Made by a program: the position numbers and the translations under genes. A stretch of 62,034 bases of DNA from a virus. The stretch is taken from positions 1 to 62,034 of IMG/VR virus record IMGVR_UViG_3300042988_000114; one strand, 5' to 3'. The number at the start of each line of letters is the position of its first letter. Position 1 is the stretch's first letter. Under the pieces are notes generated by a model. That model saw only the letters and a list, made by a program, of their open reading frames with translations. It was not told the origin of the DNA and made no database searches. This document shows positions 1 through 7,891 of this stretch, piece after piece.

Positions 1-304
1 CTTTAAGGTGAGCATAACCAATGTAGTCAATTTCGTTGTGTGCATCAGCATCTTCTTTAAGAAGATTTAGTGTAGGCCATTCCCACTTAGATGCATCACC
101 ATTGACGTGACGCACACGGAATTTGGGTGAAGATTCTAGTAGAGGCAATAAGGGAATCTCCATATTTGCTAGCACACCGTTAAGGCACAAGTTAATCTCA
201 TCAAGCTCGTCAATGAGTCCGCTTGCATTCATCTTTTCTAGCATTTCGGCAAATACAATTTGCCACCCTGCTAATTCGGGCATATGTAAATAAAACTTTT
301 TCAT
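1..304 (-). CDS. Hypothetical protein, N-terminal part, glycosyltransferase-like (partial)
   Basis: The ATG at 304-302 overlaps the TGA of the upstream gene (ATGA junction) and the frame stays open to the left edge, so about 101 N-terminal residues are visible and the rest is outside the window. The protein begins MKKFYLHMPELAGWQIVFAE and carries a WEWPTL segment followed by a YIGYAHLK segment. That pattern reminds me of phage and bacterial glycosyltransferase-like proteins with a 'WEYPTL...YLHTKG' stretch, but this is memory of a pattern only. It is translationally coupled to a 2OG oxygenase and sits in a sugar-modification neighbourhood. Confidence 0.6.
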   Translation of the reverse strand, partial: MKKFYLHMPELAGWQIVFAEMLEKMNASGLIDELDEINLCLNGVLANMEIPLLPLLESSPKFRVRHVNGDASKWEWPTLNLLKEDADAHNEIDYIGYAHLK

Positions 305-1077
305 TTTTTGTATACTCCAGCTGCCTGGTCCACGTTACTACGTTTTTTAATTAGATCCAATACTTCAGGATCCTGTGCTTGTTCTTTGTAAGGAGCGAAC
401 AATGCTTTACCTCTTGGGTCTGCGTTCTCTTCCGGCTTAGTAACATAATACACCGCAAGACTTTGTCGAACTGTTCCAACCGGGCAAGCTAGTTCTACAG
501 GCAACCCGTGCCAAGAATTTTGCGTTGTGTCAAAAATAATAGCACGGTTAAACTTGTTGTCAACTGTTTTAACACACTGGTTGGGTCCGTTAGTTAAATG
601 ATTGTGGTCCCACAACTCTAGGCCGCCGTTCCACTCAGGTTTCCATTCCGGGGTCATGTAGATAATGATATTCAACTTACGCTGTAGCTTAAGTTTAGGG
701 TGGATACTATAATCGAGATGTATGTTATTCTTTCCGCCCTTGGTATGTGCATGCCACCCGCCACCATGGAGTCCTTGGTCCGGTCTAAGATTTTCATCAC
801 GGATCATAAACTTCATTATGGCGTTAAATTCGTTAGTCAGATAGCTAAATGCTTGATACGTTGCAGAAGGAAAACTGTCCCACCTGTTACAGATTTTCTT
901 ATCTTCAATTGCATTGTGGTAGTGGCCGTGCCATGTTGGGTCGTCATACGCAGGAAATTCGCCAGCTAGCTGTTTAGCAAAATCATCTTGCCAGAAGTTG
1001 TCTATAACAACATGGTTAAATGGTCCCGCTGATAAAAACTGGCGCTGTATCTCATCCCAGTTGTGGTTGTTTAACAT
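301..1077 (-). CDS. 2OG-Fe(II) oxygenase
   Basis: This 258-residue protein has the signature of the 2-oxoglutarate/Fe(II) dioxygenase superfamily: an HxD motif (about H120 and D122), a distal His in SWHGLP (about residue 190) and an Arg in RQSLAVYYV (about residue 204) that would bind 2-oxoglutarate. Such enzymes hydroxylate proteins, sugars or small molecules; the substrate cannot be read from the sequence. I start at 1077 because AAGGAA lies six bases upstream and the preceding stop is at 1079; an in-frame start at 1128 would overlap the upstream gene by 50 bases. It lies between a glycosyltransferase-like gene and a partial gene that it overlaps by 4 bases, suggesting one operon for glycan or protein decoration. 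Confidence 0.8.
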   Translation of the reverse strand: MLNNHNWDEIQRQFLSAGPFNHVVIDNFWQDDFAKQLAGEFPAYDDPTWHGHYHNAIEDKKICNRWDSFPSATYQAFSYLTNEFNAIMKFMIRDENLRPDQGLHGGGWHAHTKGGKNNIHLDYSIHPKLKLQRKLNIIIYMTPEWKPEWNGGLELWDHNHLTNGPNQCVKTVDNKFNRAIIFDTTQNSWHGLPVELACPVGTVRQSLAVYYVTKPEENADPRGKALFAPYKEQAQDPEVLDLIKKRSNVDQAAGVYKK

Positions 1078-1078
1078 A

Positions 1079-1786
1079 TTATTCCTTAACTGCTGCACCG
1101 TTTGGTGCAATGGCGCCTTCGAGCCCAATTGGGTACACTTCTGTTACTAAATCAGACGGCAAGTATTTGTACAACATATGCTCAATGTCACAGTATCCGC
1201 CATCAGATACTCTCGATGCAATGTATGTTAGCCCTTTAGCATATACATCAATAATGGTTTCTGTGATGTCGGCAGGCCAGCTCCATAGTCGGCTCATGTA
1301 TTGCAACTCAACACCAGTTACAGTAAGCGGAAACTGGCTTTTGTGTTTTCTTGTAGTCACAATTCGGTTAGATAGTTGATTGTATCTAGATAGATCAAAA
1401 TTATCATTAAGAAGATACCTGCCCGAGATTTTATGCACTCGGTCAACGCCAACTAGATCGCCATCGGCTAAGCACATTTTCAATGCACGAGCAAAACACA
1501 TAACTTCTGTGGTGCTTTTTACTACGTCCCAGTTATCGCTTTGATAAATTGCTTTAACTTCTGCGTCACCAGTGAAGTCAATTAGAATATCGGCGGCTGC
1601 ATCTAATGCAGATTCTTGGTCTGCTGTGAGAGGCTCGCCACAAATTTCTGTAACAATGATTTTAACTCCCGGTACTCTAGAACGCACACTAGCAATTGTT
1701 GCCAATGTTTGTTCTAGACGTTGTGCCGGGGTATATACACCAAATTTGCTATTAATGGCGCTAGTTACTATAAAGGCGTGGTTCAT
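1079..1786 (-). CDS. Glycosyltransferase-like protein
   Basis: About 235 residues. The ATG at 1786-1784 overlaps the TGA of the dehydratase gene (ATGA), which favours it over the TTG twelve bases upstream. The segment VHKISGRYLLNDNFD resembles the 'KLSGRY...F' motif seen in predicted glycosyltransferases of phage and bacterial surface-polysaccharide clusters; no other diagnostic motif is clear. Its N terminus (HAFIVTSAINSKFGVY) and alternating hydrophobic strands fit an alpha/beta nucleotide-diphospho-sugar transferase fold, which is inference. Its place directly behind an RmlB-like dehydratase supports a role in using the modified sugar nucleotide. Confidence 0.55.
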   Translation of the reverse strand: MNHAFIVTSAINSKFGVYTPAQRLEQTLATIASVRSRVPGVKIIVTEICGEPLTADQESALDAAADILIDFTGDAEVKAIYQSDNWDVVKSTTEVMCFARALKMCLADGDLVGVDRVHKISGRYLLNDNFDLSRYNQLSNRIVTTRKHKSQFPLTVTGVELQYMSRLWSWPADITETIIDVYAKGLTYIASRVSDGGYCDIEHMLYKYLPSDLVTEVYPIGLEGAIAPNGAAVKE

Positions 1787-2823
1787 TTGCTCAACCAACG
1801 CTTATTTGCTAGTGTCCAGTCCACTACTTGCTTAACCCGCTCGCTGAACTTAATACGTGGTTCCCATCCCAACGACTTCATGTACTCACCGCTCATTGCA
1901 TAACGCAAGTCGTGACCCGGGCGTTGGCTGTGGAAGTCTACCATTTCGTATTTGAGTTCTTTGCCCTGTGCTGCTGCAACCATACGTGCCAGACTTAGGT
2001 TGTCAACTTCCTCCGGGCCAACAAGATTAAACTTTGGACACTTAGCACCGCCAAAATCTCGTTCAAGATTGCTAACGTCTAGGTCCAAAATAAACATTAA
2101 GCCTTCGGCTACGTCCTTTGCGTGGATGTAGTGGCGGGTGCCTGCTTCAGTTTTTTCCGGGTTAGCGTGGATAGTAATTGTTTCCCCATCACGCACCTTT
2201 TGAATACACATAGGAATAAACTTCTCAGGGTGCTGGCGTTCGCCAAACACGTTCATTGTATGCGTAATAACGATGGGCAGCTTATAAGTGTTTTCAAAAG
2301 CAATACACATCTCTTCACCAGCGGCCTTTGACGCACTGTACGGGTTTGTGGCATTATAACGATCTCGTTCTGTGTAATTTACGCCTTTTGGTGCTGGACC
2401 AAAAACTTCGTCTGTGGAGAAGTATACAAAGCGTTCTAGATTTTTTAGAGTACGTGCATAGTTAAGCAAGTTAACCGTACCAACAACGTTATCCATAACA
2501 AATTCCATTGGGAACTCGATACTACGATCAACGTGGCTTCCTGCTGCTAGGTGCAAGACAATATTAATGTCTCCAAGCATGTCTTGGATCATTGGGTTCA
2601 ATTCTGCTTTAAGGTCGTGGTAGACCACTTGCACCCGACGGCGTTGCTCTACCTCAAAGTCCTGCATGACATCACTCAAGCGGTTTAGGTTGCCGCTGAA
2701 ATCCAAGCGGTCAAGGCAGACAATGTTCCAGTCTGTGGTTTTGATAATGTTTTCAATTACGTGATGAGCAATGAAACCGGCGCCGCCGGTAATTAATACG
2801 TTCTTAGACAAGTGTTTCTCCAA
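1783..2823 (-). CDS. NAD-dependent sugar-nucleotide dehydratase, RmlB-like
   Basis: A 346-residue extended short-chain dehydrogenase. Visible motifs are the Rossmann glycine motif GGAGFIAHHV near residue 12, the catalytic segment STDEVFG and the YSASK Tyr-Lys pair. The Ser-Thr-Asp-Glu arrangement is typical of dTDP-glucose 4,6-dehydratase and its close relatives, which make 4-keto-6-deoxy sugars. The exact nucleotide sugar is not certain. It heads a minus-strand operon with a glycosyltransferase-like gene and a 2OG oxygenase, starting downstream of an AATAAATAC late-promoter motif. The first codon may be the ATT/ATG region at 2823-2811, since a non-ATG start precedes a MEKHLSKNVL-like beginning; the annotated end uses the longer form. 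Confidence 0.8.
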   Translation of the reverse strand: MEKHLSKNVLITGGAGFIAHHVIENIIKTTDWNIVCLDRLDFSGNLNRLSDVMQDFEVEQRRRVQVVYHDLKAELNPMIQDMLGDINIVLHLAAGSHVDRSIEFPMEFVMDNVVGTVNLLNYARTLKNLERFVYFSTDEVFGPAPKGVNYTERDRYNATNPYSASKAAGEEMCIAFENTYKLPIVITHTMNVFGERQHPEKFIPMCIQKVRDGETITIHANPEKTEAGTRHYIHAKDVAEGLMFILDLDVSNLERDFGGAKCPKFNLVGPEEVDNLSLARMVAAAQGKELKYEMVDFHSQRPGHDLRYAMSGEYMKSLGWEPRIKFSERVKQVVDWTLANKRWLSK

Positions 2824-2837
2824 TGTTGTTTGATAGA

Positions 2838-2846
2838 GTATTTATT
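2838..2846 (-). promoter_or_regulatory. T4-type late promoter motif
   Basis: Reads AATAAATAC on the minus strand, about 20 bases before the RmlB-like gene. It is one half of a divergent promoter region, with a matching plus-strand motif at 2894-2906 and a small GCGGTT/AACCGC hairpin between them. Confidence 0.55.
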
Positions 2847-2893
2847 TGCTAATTTTACAGTATTGCGGTTTCTATTTTCAACCGCAGTGTTAC

Positions 2894-2906
2894 CTAAATA
2901 AATACC
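2894..2906 (+). promoter_or_regulatory. T4-type late promoter motif
   Basis: CTAAATAAATACC lies just upstream of the ATG at 2909. The same TAAATA core recurs a few bases before many plus- and minus-strand genes in this window and matches the T4 late consensus TATAAATA. Confidence 0.6.
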
Positions 2907-2908
2907 TT

Positions 2909-3469
2909 ATGAAAGATATCAACGAATTACGCAGTGCCTGGAAAGGCCATAGAGAATTTGCCAATTGGTTAGTTAACCATTTGCAACCCACAACCATAGT
3001 TGACCTAGGAGTTGATTATGGATTTAGCTTGTTCTGCTTTGCTGAGCCTAACATAGGCCGTGTAGTCGGAATTGATAGCTTTGAAGGCGATATACATGCA
3101 GGATCGCACACTGATGCACACGATACAGTGCTAGATTACATCCAAGAGAACCAGTACACAAACATAGAACTAATCAAGGGCATGTTTGATGATGTTGTTG
3201 TAAATTGGAACAAGAATATTGATATCCTACACATAGACGGACTACATACATACGAAGCTGCATTAAACGACTACCAGAAATGGAGTAAGTTTGTTCCAGA
3301 TAATGGTATTATCCTAATGCACGATACTGTGGCTTTTCCAGCAGGAGTAGGCAGAGTGTTTGCAGAAATCACATTACCAAAATTAAACTTTCCGCATTCA
3401 GCAGGACTAGGTGTTGTTAGTAAAAATGCAGAACTAATCAACCAAATAAAAGAAAAATTTAATCAATGA
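2909..3469 (+). CDS. Class I SAM-dependent methyltransferase (Methyltransf_24-like)
   Basis: A 186-residue protein. The SAM-binding strand-loop is TIVDLGVDYGFSLF, followed by an acidic VVGIDSFEG, and the late segment DILHIDGLHTYEAALNDYQK plus ILMHDT matches the family of small O-methyltransferases found in sugar and antibiotic clusters. The first upstream in-frame Met at 2846 would begin inside the promoter region; the ATG at 2909 directly follows a late-promoter motif and fits better. It overlaps the nucleotidyltransferase-cupin gene by an ATGA junction, so the two are coupled. The likely job is methylating a sugar or glycan intermediate; the substrate is unknown. Confidence 0.75.
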   Translation: MKDINELRSAWKGHREFANWLVNHLQPTTIVDLGVDYGFSLFCFAEPNIGRVVGIDSFEGDIHAGSHTDAHDTVLDYIQENQYTNIELIKGMFDDVVVNWNKNIDILHIDGLHTYEAALNDYQKWSKFVPDNGIILMHDTVAFPAGVGRVFAEITLPKLNFPHSAGLGVVSKNAELINQIKEKFNQ

Positions 3470-4221
3470 AGATTGTAGTTATTACCGGTGGGTTTGATCC
3501 CATCCACAGTGGCCATATTGCTTACATCAAAGAAGCTGCAAAGCTAGGTGACAGATTGATGATCGGCCTAAACAGTGACGCATGGCTAGAACGTAAAAAA
3601 GGTCGTGCCTTTATGCCTTGGAACGAACGCAGTGAAATTCTAAAGAATATCAAAGGTGTAGACAATGTATTGGCGTGGGACGACAGTGATGGGTCTGCTT
3701 GTGCATTGCTAGAAGAACTTAAATTCAACTACATCTATGCAGATATTATTTTTGCAAACGGTGGAGACCGCACAAAGGAAAACATTCCAGAGATGCAGGT
3801 ACACGGAATCAACTTTGCGTTTGGCGTGGGCGGCGATGACAAGAAAAACTCAAGTAGTTGGATCTTGCAAGAGTGGAAAGAGCCCAAGACTGAACGTCAA
3901 TGGGGATATTATCGCACAGTGTACGATCAACCTGGCACAAAGGTTAAAGAGCTAACTGTGGAGCCCGGTAAGAGTTTAAGCCTACAAAAGCATGCACATC
4001 GTTCAGAGTATTGGCATGTGGTATCTGGGCGTTGTGTAGTAGAACAACAAATGCCAAACGGGTATCAAATACCGCCACGCACTTTAGAAGCACACAGCAA
4101 TATTGCAATACCCGTTGGTGAATGGCATAAGTTAGTTAATCCGTTTGACGAGCCTTGTCGCATTGTAGAAATACAATACGGCACAAGCTGCACAGAATCG
4201 GATATTACCAGGAAAGATTAA
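3466..4221 (+). CDS. Cytidylyltransferase-like domain fused to a cupin (mannose-6-P isomerase type)
   Basis: 251 residues in two domains. Residues 1 to about 130 form a nucleotidyltransferase of the HIGH superfamily: GGFDPIHSGHI near the start is the HxGH active-site motif, and LNSDAWLERKKG with SSSWIL resemble the ADP-heptose synthase (HldE/RfaE C-terminal) and glycerol-3-phosphate cytidylyltransferase group. Residues about 150-251 form a cupin (QKHAHRSEYWHVVSGR ... GEWHKLVNP) like the C-terminal domain of type II mannose-6-phosphate isomerase. The fusion suggests one polypeptide that activates a sugar phosphate and binds or isomerises a related sugar. It is translationally coupled to the methyltransferase in front of it. 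Confidence 0.75.
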   Translation: MKIVVITGGFDPIHSGHIAYIKEAAKLGDRLMIGLNSDAWLERKKGRAFMPWNERSEILKNIKGVDNVLAWDDSDGSACALLEELKFNYIYADIIFANGGDRTKENIPEMQVHGINFAFGVGGDDKKNSSSWILQEWKEPKTERQWGYYRTVYDQPGTKVKELTVEPGKSLSLQKHAHRSEYWHVVSGRCVVEQQMPNGYQIPPRTLEAHSNIAIPVGEWHKLVNPFDEPCRIVEIQYGTSCTESDITRKD

Positions 4222-4379
4222 TCCTGGTCATCTGCGGTAATCTTCTGGCCCAAGTGGCTTTTGATTACCCGCATGAGTTTACGCTCTGTATCGTAAACAT
4301 ATTCCTTGGTGTCATCTTCTGTATGCACAATAAGGATAAAGCCGTTCGCTGCTTTGCGAATTTCAATTGATTCAAACAT
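4218..4379 (-). CDS. Small acidic early protein (53 aa)
   Basis: A short open frame beginning MFESIEIRKAANGFILIV and ending TADDQD. It converges on and overlaps the end of the nucleotidyltransferase-cupin gene by four bases. A perfect-spacing sigma-70 promoter (TTGACT, 17 nt, TATAAT at 4434-4406) lies directly upstream, which is the main reason to accept it as a gene. The IEIRK...NGFIL...YVY pattern resembles short conserved proteins of unknown function in T4-like cyanophages (pattern memory). No function is assigned. Confidence 0.6.
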   Translation of the reverse strand: MFESIEIRKAANGFILIVHTEDDTKEYVYDTERKLMRVIKSHLGQKITADDQD

Positions 4380-4405
4380 AGTTGCCTATTAGTAGTTGAA
4401 CTATG

Positions 4406-4434
4406 ATTATAACAGATTAAGAAATTTTAGTCAA
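4406..4434 (-). promoter_or_regulatory. Sigma-70 promoter
   Basis: On the minus strand TTGACT (4434-4429), 17-nt spacer, TATAAT (4411-4406). It points at the 53-aa gene starting at 4379. Confidence 0.7.
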
Positions 4435-4435
4435 T

Positions 4436-4466
4436 AAAAAAGCCCAATCTGTTTCCAGATTAGGCT
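4436..4466 (-). terminator. Rho-independent terminator
   Basis: On the minus strand AGCCTAATCTG, GAAA loop, CAGATTGGGCT, then a T run. It overlaps the stop codon of the 2OG oxygenase gene ending at 4460. Confidence 0.75.
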
Positions 4467-5059
4467 GTGTAGTTTATTGTAATAACAAAACGTTTATCAT
4501 GCTCTCTAGGGTGCGAACTAGAATGAAAACGTAAACCATCAAAAATACAAACCCTGTTCTTCTTAGGTGTAGACCTATAGGCTTCTGTGAACGTTGTATT
4601 CTTTGTGTAATGACTGATTACTTCGTCTGTGATATTGGTATCGGGTGGCACAAGTTCATTTAACTTTTCATTGAACAACACTGTATCACCATCAGAGTCA
4701 CTTGCATAGTAGCATGCAGTGTAATGATTGGTTGTAAAGTCAACGTGTGGAGTATTGTAAATCTCTGCAGGCTTCGACGATGTTAGCAATAGACCAACTC
4801 TAATACGGAGAAGGTCTCTAATCTTTACACCATGTGCTGCTTCGATACTGTAGATAATTGGCTTGAAAAATGCATAGTACTGACTTGGCTCGCTGCCAAA
4901 GTTGTAAACAAGGTGTGCCAATCCACCGTTGTTATTGTAACCTTGATATGTTACATCATTTGCATAGTACCATGGAAATTGAAATTGAGTGATGTCTTGC
5001 TCAATTTGATCTGCGTACCCTTGCGGTAGCACGTTATCGATTATTTTTATGTCTGTCAT
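4460..5059 (-). CDS. 2OG-Fe(II) oxygenase (prolyl-4-hydroxylase-like)
   Basis: 199 residues. The double-stranded beta-helix Fe(II) site is visible as HVD (H105, D107), a distal His in RFHSSSHP (H179) and a 2OG-binding Arg in KRFVITIN (R190). Length and order match small phage dioxygenases of the prolyl-hydroxylase group common in T4-like cyanophages. The product is likely a hydroxylated protein or peptide side chain, target unknown. The gene is followed by a strong terminator that starts at its stop codon and preceded by the first tRNA of the array, so it may be read from the end of the tRNA transcript. Confidence 0.8.
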   Translation of the reverse strand: MTDIKIIDNVLPQGYADQIEQDITQFQFPWYYANDVTYQGYNNNGGLAHLVYNFGSEPSQYYAFFKPIIYSIEAAHGVKIRDLLRIRVGLLLTSSKPAEIYNTPHVDFTTNHYTACYYASDSDGDTVLFNEKLNELVPPDTNITDEVISHYTKNTTFTEAYRSTPKKNRVCIFDGLRFHSSSHPREHDKRFVITINYTA

Positions 5060-5063
5060 AAAT

Positions 5064-5137
5064 TGGAGCGGGATAGCGGAATCGAACCGCTGACTTGAAC
5101 TTGGAAGGATCTCGTTTTACCATTAAACTAATCCCGC
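5064..5137 (-). tRNA. tRNA-Gly(UCC)
   Basis: Acceptor GCGGGAT/ATCCCGC, U73 and encoded CCA, T-arm with TTCGATT loop. The anticodon loop CTTCCAA gives UCC; the anticodon stem has mismatches. Confidence 0.8.
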
Positions 5138-5142
5138 TAATT

Positions 5143-5217
5143 TGGTGGGTGATGAGAGGATCGAACTCCCGACAAACTGCGTGTAAGGCAGCGACTCTAC
5201 CGCTGAGCTAATCACCC
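5143..5217 (-). tRNA. tRNA-Val(UAC)
   Basis: Acceptor GGGTGAT/ATCACCC, A73 with CCA, D-arm AGCTCAGCGGTAGAG, anticodon loop CTTACAC between CTGC/GCAG, T-loop TTCGATC. Confidence 0.9.
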
Positions 5218-5221
5218 ATAT

Positions 5222-5300
5222 TGGTTGCAAAGGCAGGATTTGAACCTGCGATCTCCAGCTTATGAGACTGGCGAGGACGTCCGGACTCCTCTACTCTGCT
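5222..5300 (-). tRNA. tRNA-fMet(CAU), initiator-like
   Basis: Acceptor of six pairs with an unpaired A1/A72, A73 and encoded CCA; D-arm with CC-GG layout, loop CTCATAA, T-loop TTCAAAT. The 1-72 mismatch and the 3' end GCAACCA match bacterial initiator tRNA, though the three G-C pairs of the initiator anticodon stem are not complete (CCAGT/GCTGG). Confidence 0.75.
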
Positions 5301-5307
5301 TCAATAT

Positions 5308-5874
5308 TTATACCAGTTGCTCTGCCTGTAGCAAAGAAACTGTATCTGCATCCAATTCAATCTCAGTGCGAACGTTAAGTTCCAACACCTTGTCATTGAT
5401 GCTTTGTTTTTGTTTCTTCAGGTTACGCATTTCTGCCTTGTAACCCTCGAGCTGACTTGCTTCAAGCACGCCAGTGTCAACTGTGTCGTTGTAACCGTAA
5501 ATACGGCTATTCTTGTCTTGGCCGCGAAGCTTCTCTAGCTTGCCTTCAATGACTGCTGTATCCTCGACAACCTTGCTTTCAGTTAGGCCTTTCAAGTGAC
5601 CCAGGCGCTTGTCGATGAATGCTGCGTCTGTTAACAGATCTGCAACACCAGCTTCTGTGTTAGCACGACCAACCTTTGCACGGATGCTGTACAAGGCCTT
5701 GGTCAACTGTGTACGCTTGGCATCGTTGCGGATCAGAGCCTCACGTGCTGTAGTCAGTACTGAAGTGGTGCTTTGAAACTCGTTAAGGGAAACTGTCAAT
5801 GCGATATCGATCGTCTTGATGTGTTCCTGGATTGTGTTTTGTAGGGCGTTTGCTTTGCGAAGTGTTAGTTTCAT
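5308..5874 (-). CDS. Conserved coiled-coil phage protein of unknown function
   Basis: 188 residues, highly charged and rich in Lys, Glu and Leu heptads across residues 1-60 and 110-170 (for example LEASQLEGYKAEMRNLKKQK), so probably an extended coiled coil. I do not recognise a catalytic motif, signal peptide or membrane segment. The start ATG at 5874 is preceded by GGAAC within usual Shine-Dalgarno distance. It lies inside the tRNA array, between tRNA-fMet and the large non-coding block, and is transcribed in the same direction. Confidence 0.65.
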   Translation of the reverse strand: MKLTLRKANALQNTIQEHIKTIDIALTVSLNEFQSTTSVLTTAREALIRNDAKRTQLTKALYSIRAKVGRANTEAGVADLLTDAAFIDKRLGHLKGLTESKVVEDTAVIEGKLEKLRGQDKNSRIYGYNDTVDTGVLEASQLEGYKAEMRNLKKQKQSINDKVLELNVRTEIELDADTVSLLQAEQLV

Positions 5875-6171
5875 AATCGAGTTCCTTTCTGTTTGATTTT
5901 AATAGGGGTGCAACGTATGGCAAGTCAATTGCGGGACAATGTGCAATGTACATTAGATTGAGTTGATTTTCAGGGCAACCTTTTTCTAAAGCAAAATACA
6001 ACAAGCAGAGGATACCAATATCGCCGAGCATCAACAAACAAGCAACTCAATGCCAATTCATCTCGGAGCACTGGATCACGATTGTTATTCCAATATAGCT
6101 TTCAAGGCTGTATTGAATGTGCAATCTCTCATCTCCATACGCTACAGCTAGTTTTAAGAAACTAGCAAAAA

Positions 6172-6247
6172 TGGAGGACGGTGTAGGAGTTTAACCTACC
6201 TTATACCGAGTTTGCAATCCGGCGCATAAACGCTCTGCCAACCGTCC
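6172..6247 (-). tRNA. tRNA-Cys(GCA)
   Basis: Acceptor GGACGGT/ACCGTCC, U73 and CCA, anticodon loop TTGCAAA. The T-arm GTAGG/CCTAC has an unusual TTAAACT loop (C56 replaced). Confidence 0.75.
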
Positions 6248-6256
6248 ATATTAGTC

Positions 6257-6337
6257 TGGTGGTTGAACCTATTTCAAGTTCAACGCTCTCGTCGTGCTTC
6301 ATAGTCCAGCGAATCGCCTTAGCTCCACACAATCACC
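6257..6337 (-). tRNA. tRNA-like element, type II shape, anticodon unresolved
   Basis: A six-of-seven acceptor stem (GGTGATT/AACCACC) and a T-arm-like hairpin (GAACT/GGTTC, loop TGAAATA) are visible, with a possible Ser-like CTGGACT loop. The anticodon segment 6304-6314 is perfectly complementary over 11 bases to 6358-6368 just outside the element, so it may fold with its neighbour instead of as a tRNA. Confidence 0.35.
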
Positions 6338-6342
6338 AAATT

Positions 6343-6416
6343 CTTATTTAGAAACACATTCGCTGGACCCATCCAAACCGTAAAATCTTTCAGGAACAAA
6401 TGTGCTTTCAAATAAG
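6343..6416 (-). repeat. Inverted-repeat hairpin element E1
   Basis: Plus-strand arms CTTATTTAGAAACACATT and AATGTGCTTTCAAATAAG enclose about 38 nt. It is the most divergent member of the CATATGTAAACACACT family. Its insert pairs with 6304-6314, giving a pseudoknot arrangement. Confidence 0.65.
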
Positions 6417-6504
6417 TTGCTTCTACCGTTTGGGTTGCTGTGGACTTGCTACTATGATTTCACAAGCTACCCACTACCTATCCAACTTTAACCATCAAAG
6501 CATA

Positions 6505-6610
6505 CTTATATGTAAACACACTGTAGTACATAACACCTTGCTGTCATGCTAACCTGGAATACGGCTCCAATTAAGTATACCGAAATAACATCAATGTGTT
6601 TGCATATAAG
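6505..6610 (-). repeat. Inverted-repeat hairpin element E2
   Basis: Arms CTTATATGTAAACACACT (6505-6522) and AATGTGTTTGCATATAAG (6593-6610) enclose about 70 nt of unrelated sequence. The outer CTTA/TAAG ends covary relative to the CACC/GGTG ends of later copies. Confidence 0.75.
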
Positions 6611-6939
6611 TGGAGGACTGAGAATACATCTCTCCCAACAACACCTCGAGCATTATTACAAACCTTGCGAGTCTGCTTTCTCTCGACTTCCACTAAACCC
6701 ATATTGCTATGTAGCCTAGTCTGCTGTCAGCATCGCCGTTTTTAAAGCCAGGCAGTAGGCTTGTCGTCACATGCTATTCTATGCTTTCTATCCCGTTGAC
6801 CTTGCGAGCCATTAAGTCTTGCGAACTACGAAACTTCCTGCATAAACAGATTTCACCTTGCGAGTTACGTCTGACTAGATTCACTTGCGTGTCTAGTATT
6901 AGATGCTTTTCACATATGACCGAGTCAGTCTTTGCGTTT

Positions 6940-7011
6940 TAATGATAGTGAGAATCGAACCCACCGCATTCTGTTTAAGAGACAGATGTTCTACCAATGA
7001 ACTATATCAAC
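6940..7011 (-). tRNA. tRNA-Lys(CUU), nested in a larger stem
   Basis: D-arm GTTC/GAAC, anticodon stem TCTGT/ACAGA with loop CTCTTAA, T-arm GTGGG/CTCAC with TTCGATT, A73 but no encoded CCA. It is enclosed by GAGTCAG (6922-6928) and CTGACTC (7025-7031), a perfect 7-bp outer stem. Confidence 0.7.
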
Positions 7012-7676
7012 CTACTGCGATGTGCTGACTCAGTTGCTGCGTAAAGTTTTGGCTCTACACAATACAACACACCACGTACCTTTCCTCTTGCGGAGTAATC
7101 AGTCGTCTTTCGCGACCAGCGTCTGCATTACTACAGCCACCACCCACTAAAACTGCATACGAGCTCTTAGGTGCAACCCTTCGAACCAATACACTACCCT
7201 TTCTCATACCAATTAACAAAGTTGGTTTCGCATAGAAGTCAGCACCACCTGTTACTTTCCATCTACTCAAGTTCCCCTTGATGCAATCTCAGGCTTGTAA
7301 GCAAACGTTCTTCCCTATGCACTTTGCGTCACTGTTACATCCACCCGTCGCTGAGTGAACGCTCCCTCACAGGAGTGAGCAGGCTTGTCTAAATGAACTA
7401 TTGCTAGCGGAGTTATGTAGGCATACCTCCTTTGGCTGTGTCACCACAGTTATTCTTCGCATCAAGCTGGGCGAACCATACTCTTTGCAGGACATTAAAC
7501 TGCCCTTTAATTCTTAACATTGCGAAACATACTGGTGGACTACCGCGTTACTCTACGCCAAATAGTAAACTTAATCCAACTGCGTCCAGTTGCGATCAAA
7601 TGCGTCTACTACTCCAGTTCGTTAGTCTGGCTGTGCATGAACTCAAAATCCAGTTCTGCTTCGCAATGTTAAGTAA

Positions 7677-7830
7677 GTTCTTATACAATTGCACACACGC
7701 AGGAATCGAAACCTGCTGCACTTATTTTAAGAAAGTGCATGTTGCCTTATAGCAAACAGTTTCGAACCTGCTTACTACTACATCAGCTCTGTTTTCGACG
7801 CAGAACCTCTGTGTGCATGTGTATAAGAAC
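7677..7830 (-). repeat. Inverted repeat enclosing T-arm-like hairpins
   Basis: Arms GTTCTTATACAATTGCACAC and GTGTGCATGTGTATAAGAAC enclose about 115 nt. Inside on the minus strand are a T-arm-like hairpin GCAGG-TTTCGATT-CCTGC with an eight-base loop and an adjacent 6-bp stem GCACTT/AAGTGC carrying TCTTAAAAT, so a degenerate tRNA module is likely. Confidence 0.5.
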
Positions 7831-7891
7831 TCTTATACGTTATCTATTTTAAAGAACTCGGTTAGTTAGCACAATGTCTAACTAAGCTTCT

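Noticed and set aside
1020-1379. Plus-strand frame of 119 codons opposite the glycosyltransferase-like gene
   Set aside because: Antisense shadow of two well-supported minus-strand genes.
5783-6037. Minus-strand frame of 84 codons overlapping the 188-aa gene
   Set aside because: Out-of-frame overlap with a better gene, and its N-terminal part lies in the structured region.
7432-7752. Plus-strand open frame of 106 codons in the structured block
   Set aside because: No ribosome-binding site, no protein-like pattern, and the same DNA forms strong hairpins behind minus-strand promoters.
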